NCBI GenBank assembly: GCA_023387085.1
Contig: JAEWIL010000205.1
Span: 1-63,007 of the forward strand
DNA length: 63,007 bases
From: Pseudomonadota bacterium
GTDB lineage: Bacteria; Pseudomonadota; Alphaproteobacteria; Sphingomonadales; Sphingomonadaceae
Direction: 5' to 3'
Under the pieces are notes generated by a model. The model saw nothing but the letters and a program-made list of their open reading frames with translations. It did not search any database and was not told the origin of the DNA. A program made the translations under genes and the position numbers. Shown piece by piece: positions 53,544 to 62,998 of the stretch. Positions within the stretch are counted from its first letter, which is position 1. The number at the start of each line of letters is the position of its first letter.

Positions 53544-54445
53544 GGCGCCTTCGAAACTTCGGGAATGGCGTCGGCAGCGGCCTTGAGCTGGGCCTCGGCA
53601 TTTTCGGGCGTATAGGGGCGTAGCACCGACACGGCATCGACCTTGGCAGGGTCGGCGAGCGGCCGGGCCAGCGCGCCGTCATTCAGGCGGCGCGCGACGA
53701 TCGCGACCGGGATATTGGGCGGATAAAGGCCGCCGGTGCCCGATGTCACGAGGATGTCGCCGGGCTTGAACGGATTGTTCGCGATGTTGAGCGTGCGAAT
53801 GTCGAGGTCGCCATTGCCGCGACCATAGGCCAGCGCGGGCAGCCCGTCGCGCGCGCGGCGCACGGGAACGATCGTGTCGATGTCGGTAATCAGCAACACT
53901 TGCGACACGGACGGGCCCGATCCCAGGACGCGCCCGATCAGGCCGTCGGCGCCGCGCACCGGCTGTCCGGCCGCGACGCCCAGATTGCGGCCGATGCTGA
54001 GCAGGGCAATGCGCTTGCTGCTCGTCGAGGTCGATGTCAGCAGATAGCCGTTGGCGATCGCCGTCTTGTCGGTCTCCTGCAATTTGAGCAGGGCTTTGAG
54101 TTGCCGATTCTCTTCCTGCAACGAGCTGGTCGCGACGAGCTGGCGGCGCGTTTCGGCAAGCTCCTTGCGAAGGCGCCGGTTCTGCGATCCCGCCCCGACA
54201 TAGGCGGACACGGCATCGTCGATGCCCGAGATCGATCCGATCGCCGAACGGGTGGCGCGCGCCACCGGCGCCGTCACCTCCTGGCTGGCGAGACGAAGCT
54301 GGGCGAATCCGACGGGGTCGGCGACCGAAAGGATCGCCAGCAACAAGCCCGCTAACGCCCCGGTCACCGCGATGACATAGGCAGCGAACAGGCTGTACTG
54401 GGCCTTTCGGGATTGCCCCGGACGTCGATGTGCCGGGCGGACCAT
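53540..54445 (-). CDS. mreC: Rod shape-determining protein MreC
   Basis: A 301-residue bitopic protein: cytoplasmic N-terminus, TM helix at about residues 17-40, coiled coil (LRKELAETRRQLVATSSLQE) and a periplasmic beta-domain with IALLSIGRNLGVAAGQPV and ILVTSGTGGLYPPNIPVA, as usual for MreC. It activates PBP2-RodA. The gene is 17 bp after mreB. Confidence 0.93.
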   Translation of the reverse strand: MVRPAHRRPGQSRKAQYSLFAAYVIAVTGALAGLLLAILSVADPVGFAQLRLASQEVTAPVARATRSAIGSISGIDDAVSAYVGAGSQNRRLRKELAETRRQLVATSSLQEENRQLKALLKLQETDKTAIANGYLLTSTSTSSKRIALLSIGRNLGVAAGQPVRGADGLIGRVLGSGPSVSQVLLITDIDTIVPVRRARDGLPALAYGRGNGDLDIRTLNIANNPFKPGDILVTSGTGGLYPPNIPVAIVARRLNDGALARPLADPAKVDAVSVLRPYTPENAEAQLKAAADAIPEVSKAP

Positions 54446-54462
54446 GGTGCAGCGTTACCCGA

Positions 54463-55509
54463 TCAGGCTTGCTGCAACACGCCGCGGAAGGCGGGATCCT
54501 CCATCGCGCGGCCCGTGCCGATCGCGACGCAGGTCAGCGGATCCTCGGCCACCGTCACGGGCAGGCCGGTCGCGTCGCGCAGCAACTCGTCGAGCTCGGC
54601 GATCAGCGCGCCGCCGCCGGTCAGAACGATGCCCTGATCGACGATGTCGGCCGCGAGTTCGGGAGCGGTATTTTCCAGCGCGATGCGGACGCCCTCGACG
54701 ATCGTGCCGATCGGTTCGGACAGGGCTTCGGCGATTTGTGCCTGGTTGATCGAGATTTCCTTGGGCACGCCGTTGACGAGGTCGCGGCCCTTGATGTGGA
54801 TGGTCATGCCGACCCCGTCGGCGGGGATGCGCGCGATGCCGAAATCCTTCTTGATCCGCTCGGCGGTCGCTTCGCCGATCAGCAGATTATGGTGTCGGCG
54901 GACATAGGAGACGATCGCTTCATCCATCTTGTCGCCGCCCGCGCGGACCGAAGTGGTGTAGGCAAGGCCGCGGAGCGAGAGCACCGCGACTTCGGTGGTG
55001 CCGCCGCCGATATCGACGACCATCGACCCGATCGGTTCGGTCACGGGCATATCGGCGCCGATCGCCGCCGCCATCGGCTCCTCGATCAGCCACACTTCGC
55101 TCGCGCCGGCGTTCGACGCGGCATCGCGGATCGCGCGGCGTTCGACGCTGGTCGAGCCCGAAGGCACGCAGATCACGATCTCGGGGCTGCGGAACGCATT
55201 GGGCTTGCCGCCGTGTACCTTGGTGATGAAGTGCTTGATCATCTGTTCGGCGACGTCGATGTCGGCGATGACGCCGTCGCGCAGCGGGCGGATCGCCTCG
55301 ATGCTGTCGGGGGTCTTGCCCATCATCAGCTTCGCGTCGTCGCCGACCGCCTTCACCCGCTTGATCCCGTTCAGCGTCTCGACCGCGACGACCGACGGTT
55401 CGTTGAGCACGATGCCCTTGCCGCGCACATAGACCACCGTGTTCGCGGTGCCGAGGTCGATAGCCATGTCTTGGGAATTGAATTTAAGCCAGCGAGAAAA
55501 GAAGGACAT
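54463..55509 (-). CDS. mreB: Rod shape-determining actin homologue MreB
   Basis: A 348-residue bacterial actin that positions the elongation machinery. Phosphate-1 motif DLGTANTVVYV at about 18-28, phosphate-2 MVVDIGGGTTEVAVLSL near 160, the adenosine motif GIVLTGGGALI near 290, and the membrane-binding hydrophobic N-terminus are all intact. It is the first gene of mreB-mreC-mreD-mrdA-rodA and divergent from mutL; its promoter should lie in the 193 bp between them. Confidence 0.97.
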   Translation of the reverse strand: MSFFSRWLKFNSQDMAIDLGTANTVVYVRGKGIVLNEPSVVAVETLNGIKRVKAVGDDAKLMMGKTPDSIEAIRPLRDGVIADIDVAEQMIKHFITKVHGGKPNAFRSPEIVICVPSGSTSVERRAIRDAASNAGASEVWLIEEPMAAAIGADMPVTEPIGSMVVDIGGGTTEVAVLSLRGLAYTTSVRAGGDKMDEAIVSYVRRHHNLLIGEATAERIKKDFGIARIPADGVGMTIHIKGRDLVNGVPKEISINQAQIAEALSEPIGTIVEGVRIALENTAPELAADIVDQGIVLTGGGALIAELDELLRDATGLPVTVAEDPLTCVAIGTGRAMEDPAFRGVLQQA

Positions 55510-55702
55510 CGATACTGCTTCCTGTCATCGAAGCCGCGTCCCCGACGGACACGCCCCTGTCGTGATTTGTTCGTGCGCCCCGGCCGGCGACAGCTACAAT
55601 CAGGGGGAGATTCCGGCTCGTCCACGGGGGGTGGCTGGACAAAATGATCAGGGCTGTGCGGATGGGTCGCGATTTGCGTTCGACTGCGCTAGGACAGCGG
55701 CC

Positions 55703-57514
55703 ATGTCAATACGTCGCCTGCCGGAAAAGCTAGTAAATCGGATCGCAGCCGGTGAAGTGGTTGAAAGACCCGCTGCGGCGCTGAAGGAACTGGTCGAAAA
55801 CGCCATCGATGCGGGTGCGACGCGTATTTCGGTGCGAATCGCCGACGGCGGAATTTCGCGGCTGGAGGTCGAGGATGACGGCTGCGGCATGACGGCCGCC
55901 GACATGGCGCTGGCGCTCGAGCGCCATGCGACGTCCAAGCTCCCCGACGATGCGATCGAGGATGTCACGACGCTCGGCTTTCGCGGCGAGGCGCTGCCCT
56001 CGATCGCGAGTGTCGCGCGGCTGACGCTTGAAAGCCGTGTCGCGGGCGGCGAGGGCTGGCGGCGCGTCGTCGATAACGGCGCGGTGGCCGCCGAGGGGCC
56101 GGCGGCGCTCGCGAAGGGGACCCGCGTCCTTGTCGAATATCTGTTCGCGCGTGTCCCCGCGCGCCGCAAGTTCCTGCGCAGCGGGCGCAGCGAATATGCC
56201 GCCTGCCTCGACGTCGTGAAGCGCCTTGCGATGGCGCGGCCCGATATCGCCTTCGTCGTCGAGCATGAGGGGCGCCGCGTCCTCGATGTGCAGGGCGGGC
56301 AGGATCGGCTGACCCGAGTCGCCGCGCTGACCCAGCGCGAGCTGGCCGCGAACAGCATTGGGGTCGATATCGATCGCGGCGACGTTCACATGGGCGGCGT
56401 GATCAGCCTGCCGACCTACAATCGTGGTATCGCCGACCATCAATATCTGTTCGTCAATGGCCGTCCGGTGAAGGACCGCTTGCTCGTCGGTGCGCTCCGC
56501 GGCGCCTATGCCGACCTGCTCGCGCGCGATCGTCATCCGGTCGTCGCGCTCTTCCTCGACGTGCCCACCAGCGAAGTCGATGTGAATGTCCATCCGGCGA
56601 AGACCGAGGTGCGTTTCCGCGATCCGCAGCTCATCCGGGGAATGATCGTCGGTGGCCTCCGCCGCGCGCTCGACGAACATGGCTTCCGCAGCGTGCAGCG
56701 GCCCGCCGAAGCTGCACTCGCGGCGTGGCAACAGGAGCCGGTGCCACCCGAACCGGCGACGGGTTTCCTCTTCGGCCGGCGGAGCGAGCCGGCGGTGCAT
56801 CTGTTCGGAACCGACACGCCGCCGCCGGGCGAGGATGTCGCGCGCGTCTATGATCGCTCGGTGCCCTTCGCGTCGGCGGCCCCCCTGTCGGGACGCGCCG
56901 AGATCGCCGAAATCGCACCGCCCGAGGTCGAAGCGCATCCGCTCGGCATCGCGCGCGGGCAGATCGCGAAAACCTATATCGTTGCCGAGGCGGGGGACGG
57001 CCTCGTCATCGTCGACCAGCACGCGGCGCACGAACGCCTCGTCCTCGAACAACTCCGCCGCGGAATGAGCGGGCAGGCGGTGCCTTCGCAAGGCTTGCTG
57101 CTGCCCGAGATCGTCGAACTCGACGAGCCCGCGTGCGACCGGCTGGAAGCGGCCACGGCCGAGCTTGCCGCGCTCGGCGTCGAACTCGAACGGTTCGGTC
57201 CCGCCGCGATGATGGTGCGCGCGACCCCGGCAATGCTCGGCGCGATCGATTGCCACAAGCTCGTCACCGACATCGCCGACGATCTTGCGGGCTATGACGC
57301 CGCGCTCGGCCTTTCGGAAAAGCTCGAACTCGTCGCCGCGACCATGGCCTGCCACGGCTCGGTCCGCGCCGGCAGGACGCTGAACGTCGCCGAAATGAAC
57401 GCGCTGCTCCGCCAGATGGAAGTCACGCCGCACTCGGGCCAGTGCAATCACGGCCGCCCGACGTGGGTGAAGCTGGCGATGGACGACGTCGAAAAATTAT
57501 TCGGGAGGAAGTAG
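55703..57514 (+). CDS. mutL: DNA mismatch repair protein MutL
   Basis: A 603-residue MutL. The N-terminal GHKL ATPase has ENAIDAGAT, DDGCGM and GFRGEALPSI, and the C-terminal domain contains the endonuclease motif DQHAAHERLVLE (DQHA-x2-E-x4-E) plus ACHGSVR and CNHGRPT. The intact motif indicates a nicking MutL, as expected in bacteria that lack MutH. Start ATG 55703 (MSIRRLPEK) is the family N-terminus; the frame is open further upstream without similarity. Confidence 0.96.
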   Translation: MSIRRLPEKLVNRIAAGEVVERPAAALKELVENAIDAGATRISVRIADGGISRLEVEDDGCGMTAADMALALERHATSKLPDDAIEDVTTLGFRGEALPSIASVARLTLESRVAGGEGWRRVVDNGAVAAEGPAALAKGTRVLVEYLFARVPARRKFLRSGRSEYAACLDVVKRLAMARPDIAFVVEHEGRRVLDVQGGQDRLTRVAALTQRELAANSIGVDIDRGDVHMGGVISLPTYNRGIADHQYLFVNGRPVKDRLLVGALRGAYADLLARDRHPVVALFLDVPTSEVDVNVHPAKTEVRFRDPQLIRGMIVGGLRRALDEHGFRSVQRPAEAALAAWQQEPVPPEPATGFLFGRRSEPAVHLFGTDTPPPGEDVARVYDRSVPFASAAPLSGRAEIAEIAPPEVEAHPLGIARGQIAKTYIVAEAGDGLVIVDQHAAHERLVLEQLRRGMSGQAVPSQGLLLPEIVELDEPACDRLEAATAELAALGVELERFGPAAMMVRATPAMLGAIDCHKLVTDIADDLAGYDAALGLSEKLELVAATMACHGSVRAGRTLNVAEMNALLRQMEVTPHSGQCNHGRPTWVKLAMDDVEKLFGRK

Positions 57515-57515
57515 G

Positions 57516-58049
57516 ATGACGCATCGGTTTTCGGCCGCCTTGCTCGCAATGGTCATGATGACGGTTCCGGCGGTCGGTGCGCCACCGTCCAAGCCCGCGC
57601 CCGCCTGTCCCGCAAACCCGGTGCTGCCGCCCGAACTCGCCGACTGGGGTCGCACCGTGACGGGCGAGACCTTCTACGCTTACGGCGCGCCGCGCGAGGC
57701 GGGTTTCCCGACGCTGGGGGCGGCGCGAACCGAGCTTCCGCTGCACAAGTTCGAGAGCCTGCGCTACTGGATCGCGCCCGAGCGCAAGCCCGATCCGTTC
57801 AAATATGGCGGGCTGGTGCCGATCGAGGTCAAGAAGGCCGGGCGCCTCGTTGTCGCGCTCGATGCCGGGGCGTGGATCGACCTCGTCCGCGACGCGAAGT
57901 TCGTCGCATCGGCGAAGCATGGCCATGGCCCCGCTTGCTCGGGCATCCGCAAGATGGTCGAATTCGACGTCACGTCGGGGCGCTATGTCTTGCAGATTTC
58001 GAGCGCGCCGGCGGCGTCGATCCGCGCCATGGCGCTGCTGCGCGACTGA
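57516..58049 (+). CDS. Small exported protein of unknown function
   Basis: A 177-residue protein with signal peptide (cleavage after AVGAP, about residue 23). The mature part is beta-rich: KPDPFKYGGLVPIEVKKAGR, LDAGAWIDLVRD and FDVTSGRYVLQISS look like strands of a jelly-roll or C2-type sandwich. One Cys pair is possible. No named family recognised. It starts one base after mutL and likely shares its transcript. The end abuts the convergent MaoC gene exactly. Confidence 0.75.
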   Translation: MTHRFSAALLAMVMMTVPAVGAPPSKPAPACPANPVLPPELADWGRTVTGETFYAYGAPREAGFPTLGAARTELPLHKFESLRYWIAPERKPDPFKYGGLVPIEVKKAGRLVVALDAGAWIDLVRDAKFVASAKHGHGPACSGIRKMVEFDVTSGRYVLQISSAPAASIRAMALLRD

Positions 58050-58508
58050 TCAGTCGCTGCCGGCCTCGTCGCGGACGCGGATGAGGCCGGTCGAACGCAT
58101 CGTCATCACCGGTTCGTCATGCTGGTTGAACACGGTAAGCTGCGACTTGAACAGACCCATCTCGGGCCGGCTCTGCGACCGGCGCTTTTCGAGCACTTCG
58201 GTCTCGCAGCGGAGCGTGTCGCCGGGATAGACAGGCTTCAGCCAGCGCAGATCCTCGATTCCCGGCGAGCCGAGCCCCGCCTGCTCATGCTCCTTCATAT
58301 CGTCGACCATCATCCGCATCGCCATCGATCCGGTGTGCCATCCGCTTGCCGACAGCCGACCGAAATGGGTCGCCGCTGCCGCTTCATCGTCGAGGTGGAA
58401 GGGTTGCGGATCGAACCGGCTGGCGAAGTCGATCACTTCCTCGCGCGTCACCGTCTTGCTGCCGAAGCGCCGGACCGCGCCGACCTCGATATCTTCATAA
58501 TAGAGCAT
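58050..58508 (-). CDS. MaoC-like (hotdog-fold) dehydratase
   Basis: A 152-residue single-hotdog MaoC-type protein, expected to hydrate enoyl-CoA or a related thioester. The hydratase-2 motif is visible as FDPQPFHLDDEAA followed by FGRLSASGWHTGS, with Asp and His as the catalytic pair. No neighbour shows the pathway. The ATG at 58508 is divergent from the M28 peptidase gene across about 136 bp. Confidence 0.85.
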   Translation of the reverse strand: MLYYEDIEVGAVRRFGSKTVTREEVIDFASRFDPQPFHLDDEAAAATHFGRLSASGWHTGSMAMRMMVDDMKEHEQAGLGSPGIEDLRWLKPVYPGDTLRCETEVLEKRRSQSRPEMGLFKSQLTVFNQHDEPVMTMRSTGLIRVRDEAGSD

Positions 58509-58644
58509 GTGTCCCCTATGGCGCGCGAACGGCGTTCAAGGCAAGCCGTCGCCGTGCCGACACTGCCGAAATAGGACAATAAGGCCTTGCATCGGTCCCC
58601 GCGACATGGTGCATCCTTACAATAGCAACGAAAAGGGGTTCGCA

Positions 58645-60258
58645 ATGAAAAGGACTTGGATCGCCGCGATGCTCGCGGGGGCGGCGCTCGTCGCGGTTCC
58701 GGCCGCCGGGCAGAAGACCGAAGACAGCAACGTCAACGCGGTCATCGATCAGGGCTTCAACCACAGCCAGGTCATGCAACTGGCGCAGGAAATCACCGAC
58801 GGCATCGGGCCCCGCCTGACCAACTCGCCCGCTATGCGCCGCGCCGAGCAATGGGCGATCGACAAGTTCAACGGCTGGGGCCTTGCGAACGTCCGCCGTG
58901 AGGGCTTCGAATTCGGCCGCGGGTGGGAGATTGTCTCGGTCGGCGCGCGCATGGTGACGCCGCGCCCGCTCGCGCTCACCGCAATCCCGATCGCGTGGAC
59001 GCCCTCGACGAACGGTCCGCTGTCGGCGCCGATCATCGTTGCGCCGATGACCAAGGAAGAGCATTTCGCCGAATGGAAGGGCAAGCTCGCGGGCAAGATC
59101 GTGCTCGTCACGCTGCCGGGCGATGGCGACGAGCCCGACAAGGCGCCGTTCCGCCGCCTCGAAAGCGCCGACATCGGCAAGCTCGACGAATTCCGCCAGC
59201 CGAAATACGATCCCGACGCGATCAACCGCCGGCTCGAGCGCGTCGCCTATGTCGAAAAGCTCGACGCCTTTCTGAAGGCCGAGGGCGCGGTCGCGTGGGT
59301 GCGCCAGTCGTACCGCGACGGCAAGCTCGTCCACGGCGAGGGCTATAATTACCGCACCGGCCATTCGCTCAGCCTGCCCGCCGTCGAGCTCGCGGCCGAA
59401 GATTACCGCCGTCTCGCGCGCCTTGCCAAGTCGGGTCCGGCGCCGACGCTCGAGATCGACAGCAATGTCCGCTTCGACGACAGCGATACCAAGGCGTATA
59501 ACATCGTCGCCGAAATCCCCGGCACCGATCCCAAGGCGGGCTATGTCATGGCCGGCGCGCATTTCGACAGCTGGGTCGCGGGCGACGGCGCGACCGACAA
59601 CGCCGCGGGCAGCGCCGTCGTGATGGAGGCGGCGCGGATCATCAAGACGCTCGGTATCCGGCCGAAGCGGACGATCCGCTTCATACTGTGGACCGGCGAG
59701 GAGCAGGGGCTGCTCGGCAGCCTTGCCTATGTCGACAAATATCTCGCCTCGCGGCCGGGGCCGACGGCGGGCGAGGACGGCAACGCGCTCTATTACGGCT
59801 GGCCGAACCGCTACCCGATCACGCCGCGCCCAGGCTTCGACGACCTCAAGGCCTATTTCAACATGGACAATGGCTCGGGCAAGCTGCGCGGCATTTATGC
59901 GGAGGGCAATGTCGGCGCGGTGCCTTTGCTCACCCAGTGGCTCGCGCCCTTCGCCAGCATGGGCGCGGGCAAGGTCGTCGCGGCGCCAACCGGCGGGACC
60001 GACCATGTCTATATGCAGTCGGTCGGGGCGCCGGGGTTCCAGTTCATCCAGGACCCGCTCGACTATTCGTCGCGCACCCACCACAGCAGCGCCGATACCT
60101 TCGACCATCTGAAGGCCGAGGATCTGCGGCAGGCGTCGGTCGTCATGGCGGGTGTATTGCTCGCTTCGGCGAACAGCGACAAGACACTGCCGCGCTTCCC
60201 CGTGCCGTCGCAGCCGTCGCCGACCAATCCGTTCAAATACAAGGATCCGAACGAATAA
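58645..60258 (+). CDS. M28-family zinc aminopeptidase, exported
   Basis: A 537-residue exported metallopeptidase. The signal peptide is short (MLAGAALVAVPAAG), then a PA-domain insert (about 130-260, around KLAGKIVLVTLPG), then the M28 catalytic domain with GAHFDSW, GATDNAAGS, WTGEEQGLLGS and MDNGSGKL supplying the two-zinc site, and THHSSADTFD for the last histidine. It probably removes N-terminal residues from peptides in the periplasm or outside. ATG 58645 follows AAAAGGGG; upstream frame is open without signal sequence. Confidence 0.9.
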   Translation: MKRTWIAAMLAGAALVAVPAAGQKTEDSNVNAVIDQGFNHSQVMQLAQEITDGIGPRLTNSPAMRRAEQWAIDKFNGWGLANVRREGFEFGRGWEIVSVGARMVTPRPLALTAIPIAWTPSTNGPLSAPIIVAPMTKEEHFAEWKGKLAGKIVLVTLPGDGDEPDKAPFRRLESADIGKLDEFRQPKYDPDAINRRLERVAYVEKLDAFLKAEGAVAWVRQSYRDGKLVHGEGYNYRTGHSLSLPAVELAAEDYRRLARLAKSGPAPTLEIDSNVRFDDSDTKAYNIVAEIPGTDPKAGYVMAGAHFDSWVAGDGATDNAAGSAVVMEAARIIKTLGIRPKRTIRFILWTGEEQGLLGSLAYVDKYLASRPGPTAGEDGNALYYGWPNRYPITPRPGFDDLKAYFNMDNGSGKLRGIYAEGNVGAVPLLTQWLAPFASMGAGKVVAAPTGGTDHVYMQSVGAPGFQFIQDPLDYSSRTHHSSADTFDHLKAEDLRQASVVMAGVLLASANSDKTLPRFPVPSQPSPTNPFKYKDPNE

Positions 60259-60274
60259 GCGTTTCGCGCCGGGG

Positions 60275-61843
60275 TCAGGCCATCCTGATCCCGGCGACGT
60301 CCTTTTCGACCACGCCCGTCGCGCGCTTCGACAGCGTGCCGAGCGGGACGGTGACCTTGTCGACAACCATGAAGTGCGTCTGCCACGCCTCGCGGCCGAC
60401 TTCGCAGACCATATAGCCGCGCTGGTCGTTGGCGAATTTGAGTTCCGGGTTGAGCTTCAGGAACACGTCGGTGCCCTTGCGAAGGTCGCTGCCGTCGCCG
60501 CCGCTGGTGATCGAGGTGCCGACGAATTCGGCGCCGACGACCTTGTCCTTCAGCACCAGGTCGCCGCAAAAATTCTGATGTTCGTCACCGGTCAGCACGA
60601 CCGCGTTCTTGAGCCCGCCAAGCCGAGAAAGGATGCGCTCGCGCGGCGCCTCATATCCTGCCCAGCTGTCGAGATTGACGATCTTCTTGGGTTCGTCCTC
60701 TTTCCGGCGCCGGTCGAGCGACATCATCGTCACCTGCTGCGCGATCGCGTTCCATTCGGCGCCGCCTTTGGCGAGATTTTTCGCCAGCCAGTCTTCCTGT
60801 GCCTTGCCGAGCACCTGCGCCTCCTTCGCGAACACCTCGGGGCACGTCGGCTTGAAGCCGTCGCCGCACGGCTGGTTGTCGCGATATTGCCGCGTGTCGA
60901 GGATCTGCATCGACATCAGGTCGCCATAGCGCAGCTCGCGGTTCGCCGCGATGAAGCCGCCTCTCGGCAGCAATGCCTTGCGCACCGGCATATGCTCGTA
61001 CCACGCTTGGAACGCCGCTTGGCGGCGCAGCATGAATATCTCGGGCGGCGGTGCGTCGGGGTCGTTGCCGTCGAAGTCCATCTTCCAGTCGTCATAGGTC
61101 GAAACCCAGTCGTTACGGATCTCGTGATCGTCGAAGCTCGAGATGAAAGCATGGACCGAGCGCGCCGCCTGCATGTCGATGTCGAGCAGCGTCTGGGTAT
61201 AGGCGGTGCGGAAGTCGCCGAGGTCCTGCAGACCGCGCAGCGCATATTTACGCACCGGACGAACCGGCAGGCCGTCGGGGAAGATATAGTCCTGCTGATA
61301 TTCGTAGATGAAATCGCCATAATGATAGACGAACGCCAGTTCCTCACGCGCGAGGTGGCGATAGGCGCCATAGAAACCCGATTCATAATGCTGGCAGCCG
61401 CAGACGCCGAATTTCAGCGCGTCGGTAGGCGTTCCGGGCAGGGGCAGGGTGCGCGCGCGGCCGCGCAGACTCCGCTCGCCGCCGGCGGTGAAGCGGTAAT
61501 AATAGGGGCGATCGGGCTTGAGCCCCGCAACCTCGACATGCACGCTGTGGCCGAGTTCGGGGCGCGCGAGTTCGGTGCCCTTGGCGGCGATCGTCCGGAA
61601 GCCGCTGTCCTCGGCAACCTCCCACTCGACCGGAATATTGATCAGCGGCATCCCGCCGTGCGGCTCCATCGGATCGGGCGCAAGCCGCGTCCAGATCACG
61701 AAGCCGTCGCTCGCCGGATCGCCTGCCGCCACGCCGAGGCTGAACGGGAAATCGCGGAAGAATCCCGCCTCGGCGCGCAGGATCGCGGGCGCGGAGAGCC
61801 CGGCGAGCGTCGCGGTGGCGAGGAAATGGCGGCGGTTCAGCAT
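60275..61843 (-). CDS. phoD: Alkaline phosphatase D (PhoD-like), Tat-exported
   Basis: A 522-residue Tat substrate with leader NRRHFLATATLAGL and the PhoD metal sites: YHYGDFIYEYQ, SFDDHEIRNDW, AQQVTMMS and TGDEHQNF. These phosphodiesterase/phosphomonoesterases use Ca and Fe and release phosphate from organic esters under phosphate limitation. An N-terminal Ig-like PhoD_N domain covers about residues 35-135. It converges with the M28 gene with 16 bp between ends and is divergent from the DUF2167 gene. No clear Pho box was identified in the 150-bp promoter gap. Confidence 0.92.
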   Translation of the reverse strand: MLNRRHFLATATLAGLSAPAILRAEAGFFRDFPFSLGVAAGDPASDGFVIWTRLAPDPMEPHGGMPLINIPVEWEVAEDSGFRTIAAKGTELARPELGHSVHVEVAGLKPDRPYYYRFTAGGERSLRGRARTLPLPGTPTDALKFGVCGCQHYESGFYGAYRHLAREELAFVYHYGDFIYEYQQDYIFPDGLPVRPVRKYALRGLQDLGDFRTAYTQTLLDIDMQAARSVHAFISSFDDHEIRNDWVSTYDDWKMDFDGNDPDAPPPEIFMLRRQAAFQAWYEHMPVRKALLPRGGFIAANRELRYGDLMSMQILDTRQYRDNQPCGDGFKPTCPEVFAKEAQVLGKAQEDWLAKNLAKGGAEWNAIAQQVTMMSLDRRRKEDEPKKIVNLDSWAGYEAPRERILSRLGGLKNAVVLTGDEHQNFCGDLVLKDKVVGAEFVGTSITSGGDGSDLRKGTDVFLKLNPELKFANDQRGYMVCEVGREAWQTHFMVVDKVTVPLGTLSKRATGVVEKDVAGIRMA

Positions 61844-61980
61844 GGCTGGGCTCCGGAAAGGCGGAAATTACGACTCGGCGCCAGCGGCATAGCCCAGCCG
61901 CGTGCGCATGCCCATGCGTGGCTTTGGTCCTTTTGGCGCTTGTCACGTCCCCCCAAGTCTGGAACATCTTGCAGACCAAC

Positions 61981-61987
61981 GGGGGGG
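61981..61987 (+). promoter_or_regulatory. G7 tract at ribosome binding site
   Basis: GGGGGGGAGA stands before ATG 61994 and serves as the Shine-Dalgarno. With the G9 tract at 17895-17903 this is the second homopolymeric G run at the start of an envelope-protein gene in the window. Confidence 0.45.
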
Positions 61988-61993
61988 AGATCG

Positions 61994-62998
61994 ATGGTGA
62001 AATTGTCGGGGAAGAGCAACGCGCTGGCGCTGGCCGGCGCGCTGATAATCGCAAATGTACCGCTGACCGTGCTTCATGCGTCGGCGCCTTCGACCGCCGC
62101 GGCGACCGCGCAGGACGATATCGCGGCACAGCAGCGCGCGGCCACCGAGAGGCTGCTCAAGGAACTGAACCGCCAGACGGGGACGATTTCGATCGCGGCG
62201 GCGAAGGCCGAACTCGACCTCGGTGACCGCTATTATTTCGTCGGGCCCGAACAGTCGCGAACGATCCTTGTCGATATCTGGCGCAATCCGCCCGCAGCGG
62301 CGAACGGCGTACTCGGCATGGTGTTTCCAAAGGGCAAGAGTTTCGTCGACGACACGTGGTCGGCGGTGATTACCTATGAAAATACGGGCTATGTGTCCGA
62401 CGACGATGCCAAGACAATCGACTATAATTCGATGCTCGCCGACATGCGTCGCAGCGACGAGGCGCAGGCGCCCGAAATTCGCTCGCAGGGCTATCCGGCG
62501 GGTATCCTTCAGCGCTGGGCCCAATCGCCAACCTATGATCCCGGCAGGCATTCGCTCGTCTGGGCGCGCGACATCAAGTTCGACAACACACCCGAAGATA
62601 CACTCAATTACGACATCCGCCTGCTCGGGCGGGAGGGGGTGCTCAGCATGAATGTCCTCGCGAGCATGAGCCAGCTCGGCGAAGTGCGCGAGGCGGCGAA
62701 GACCTTCGCCAGCGTTGGTAACTTCAAGAGCGGCGCTCGTTATATCGATTATAACGCGGCAACCGACAAAAAGGCCGAATATGGCCTTGCCGGCCTGATC
62801 GCCGCCGGCGGCGCGGCAGCAGTCGCGAAGAAGGTCGGGCTGCTCGCGGTACTCGCAAAATTCGGCAAGGTCATTCTGGTCGGACTGATTGCCGCCTTGG
62901 CCGCTTTTCGTAATTTCATCGGCCGGTTGTTCGGGCGCAAACCGGCACTCGAAGTCTCGGAATGGGAAGCGCCGGACGACGAAGACAGACAGGGCTGA
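61994..62998 (+). CDS. DUF2167 family membrane protein
   Basis: A 334-residue protein with N-terminal signal peptide (ALAGALIIANVPLTVLHASA) and C-terminal hydrophobic segments (about 265-310, including LAVLAKFGKVILVGLIAALA), the DUF2167 layout. Family blocks IAAAKAELDLGDRYYFVG, VTYEN-like ITYENTGYVSDDDA and LNYDIRLLGREGVLSMNVL are visible. The function of the family is not established; it lies in the cell envelope. The frame is open far upstream across the antisense of phoD, but the real start is ATG 61994 after a G7 tract. Confidence 0.88.
   Translation: MVKLSGKSNALALAGALIIANVPLTVLHASAPSTAAATAQDDIAAQQRAATERLLKELNRQTGTISIAAAKAELDLGDRYYFVGPEQSRTILVDIWRNPPAAANGVLGMVFPKGKSFVDDTWSAVITYENTGYVSDDDAKTIDYNSMLADMRRSDEAQAPEIRSQGYPAGILQRWAQSPTYDPGRHSLVWARDIKFDNTPEDTLNYDIRLLGREGVLSMNVLASMSQLGEVREAAKTFASVGNFKSGARYIDYNAATDKKAEYGLAGLIAAGGAAAVAKKVGLLAVLAKFGKVILVGLIAALAAFRNFIGRLFGRKPALEVSEWEAPDDEDRQG

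Noticed and set aside
60152..61993. N-terminal extension of the DUF2167 frame through the phoD region (total 948 codons)
   Set aside because: The extension is antisense to phoD and not protein-like; the signal peptide and ribosome site place the start at 61994.
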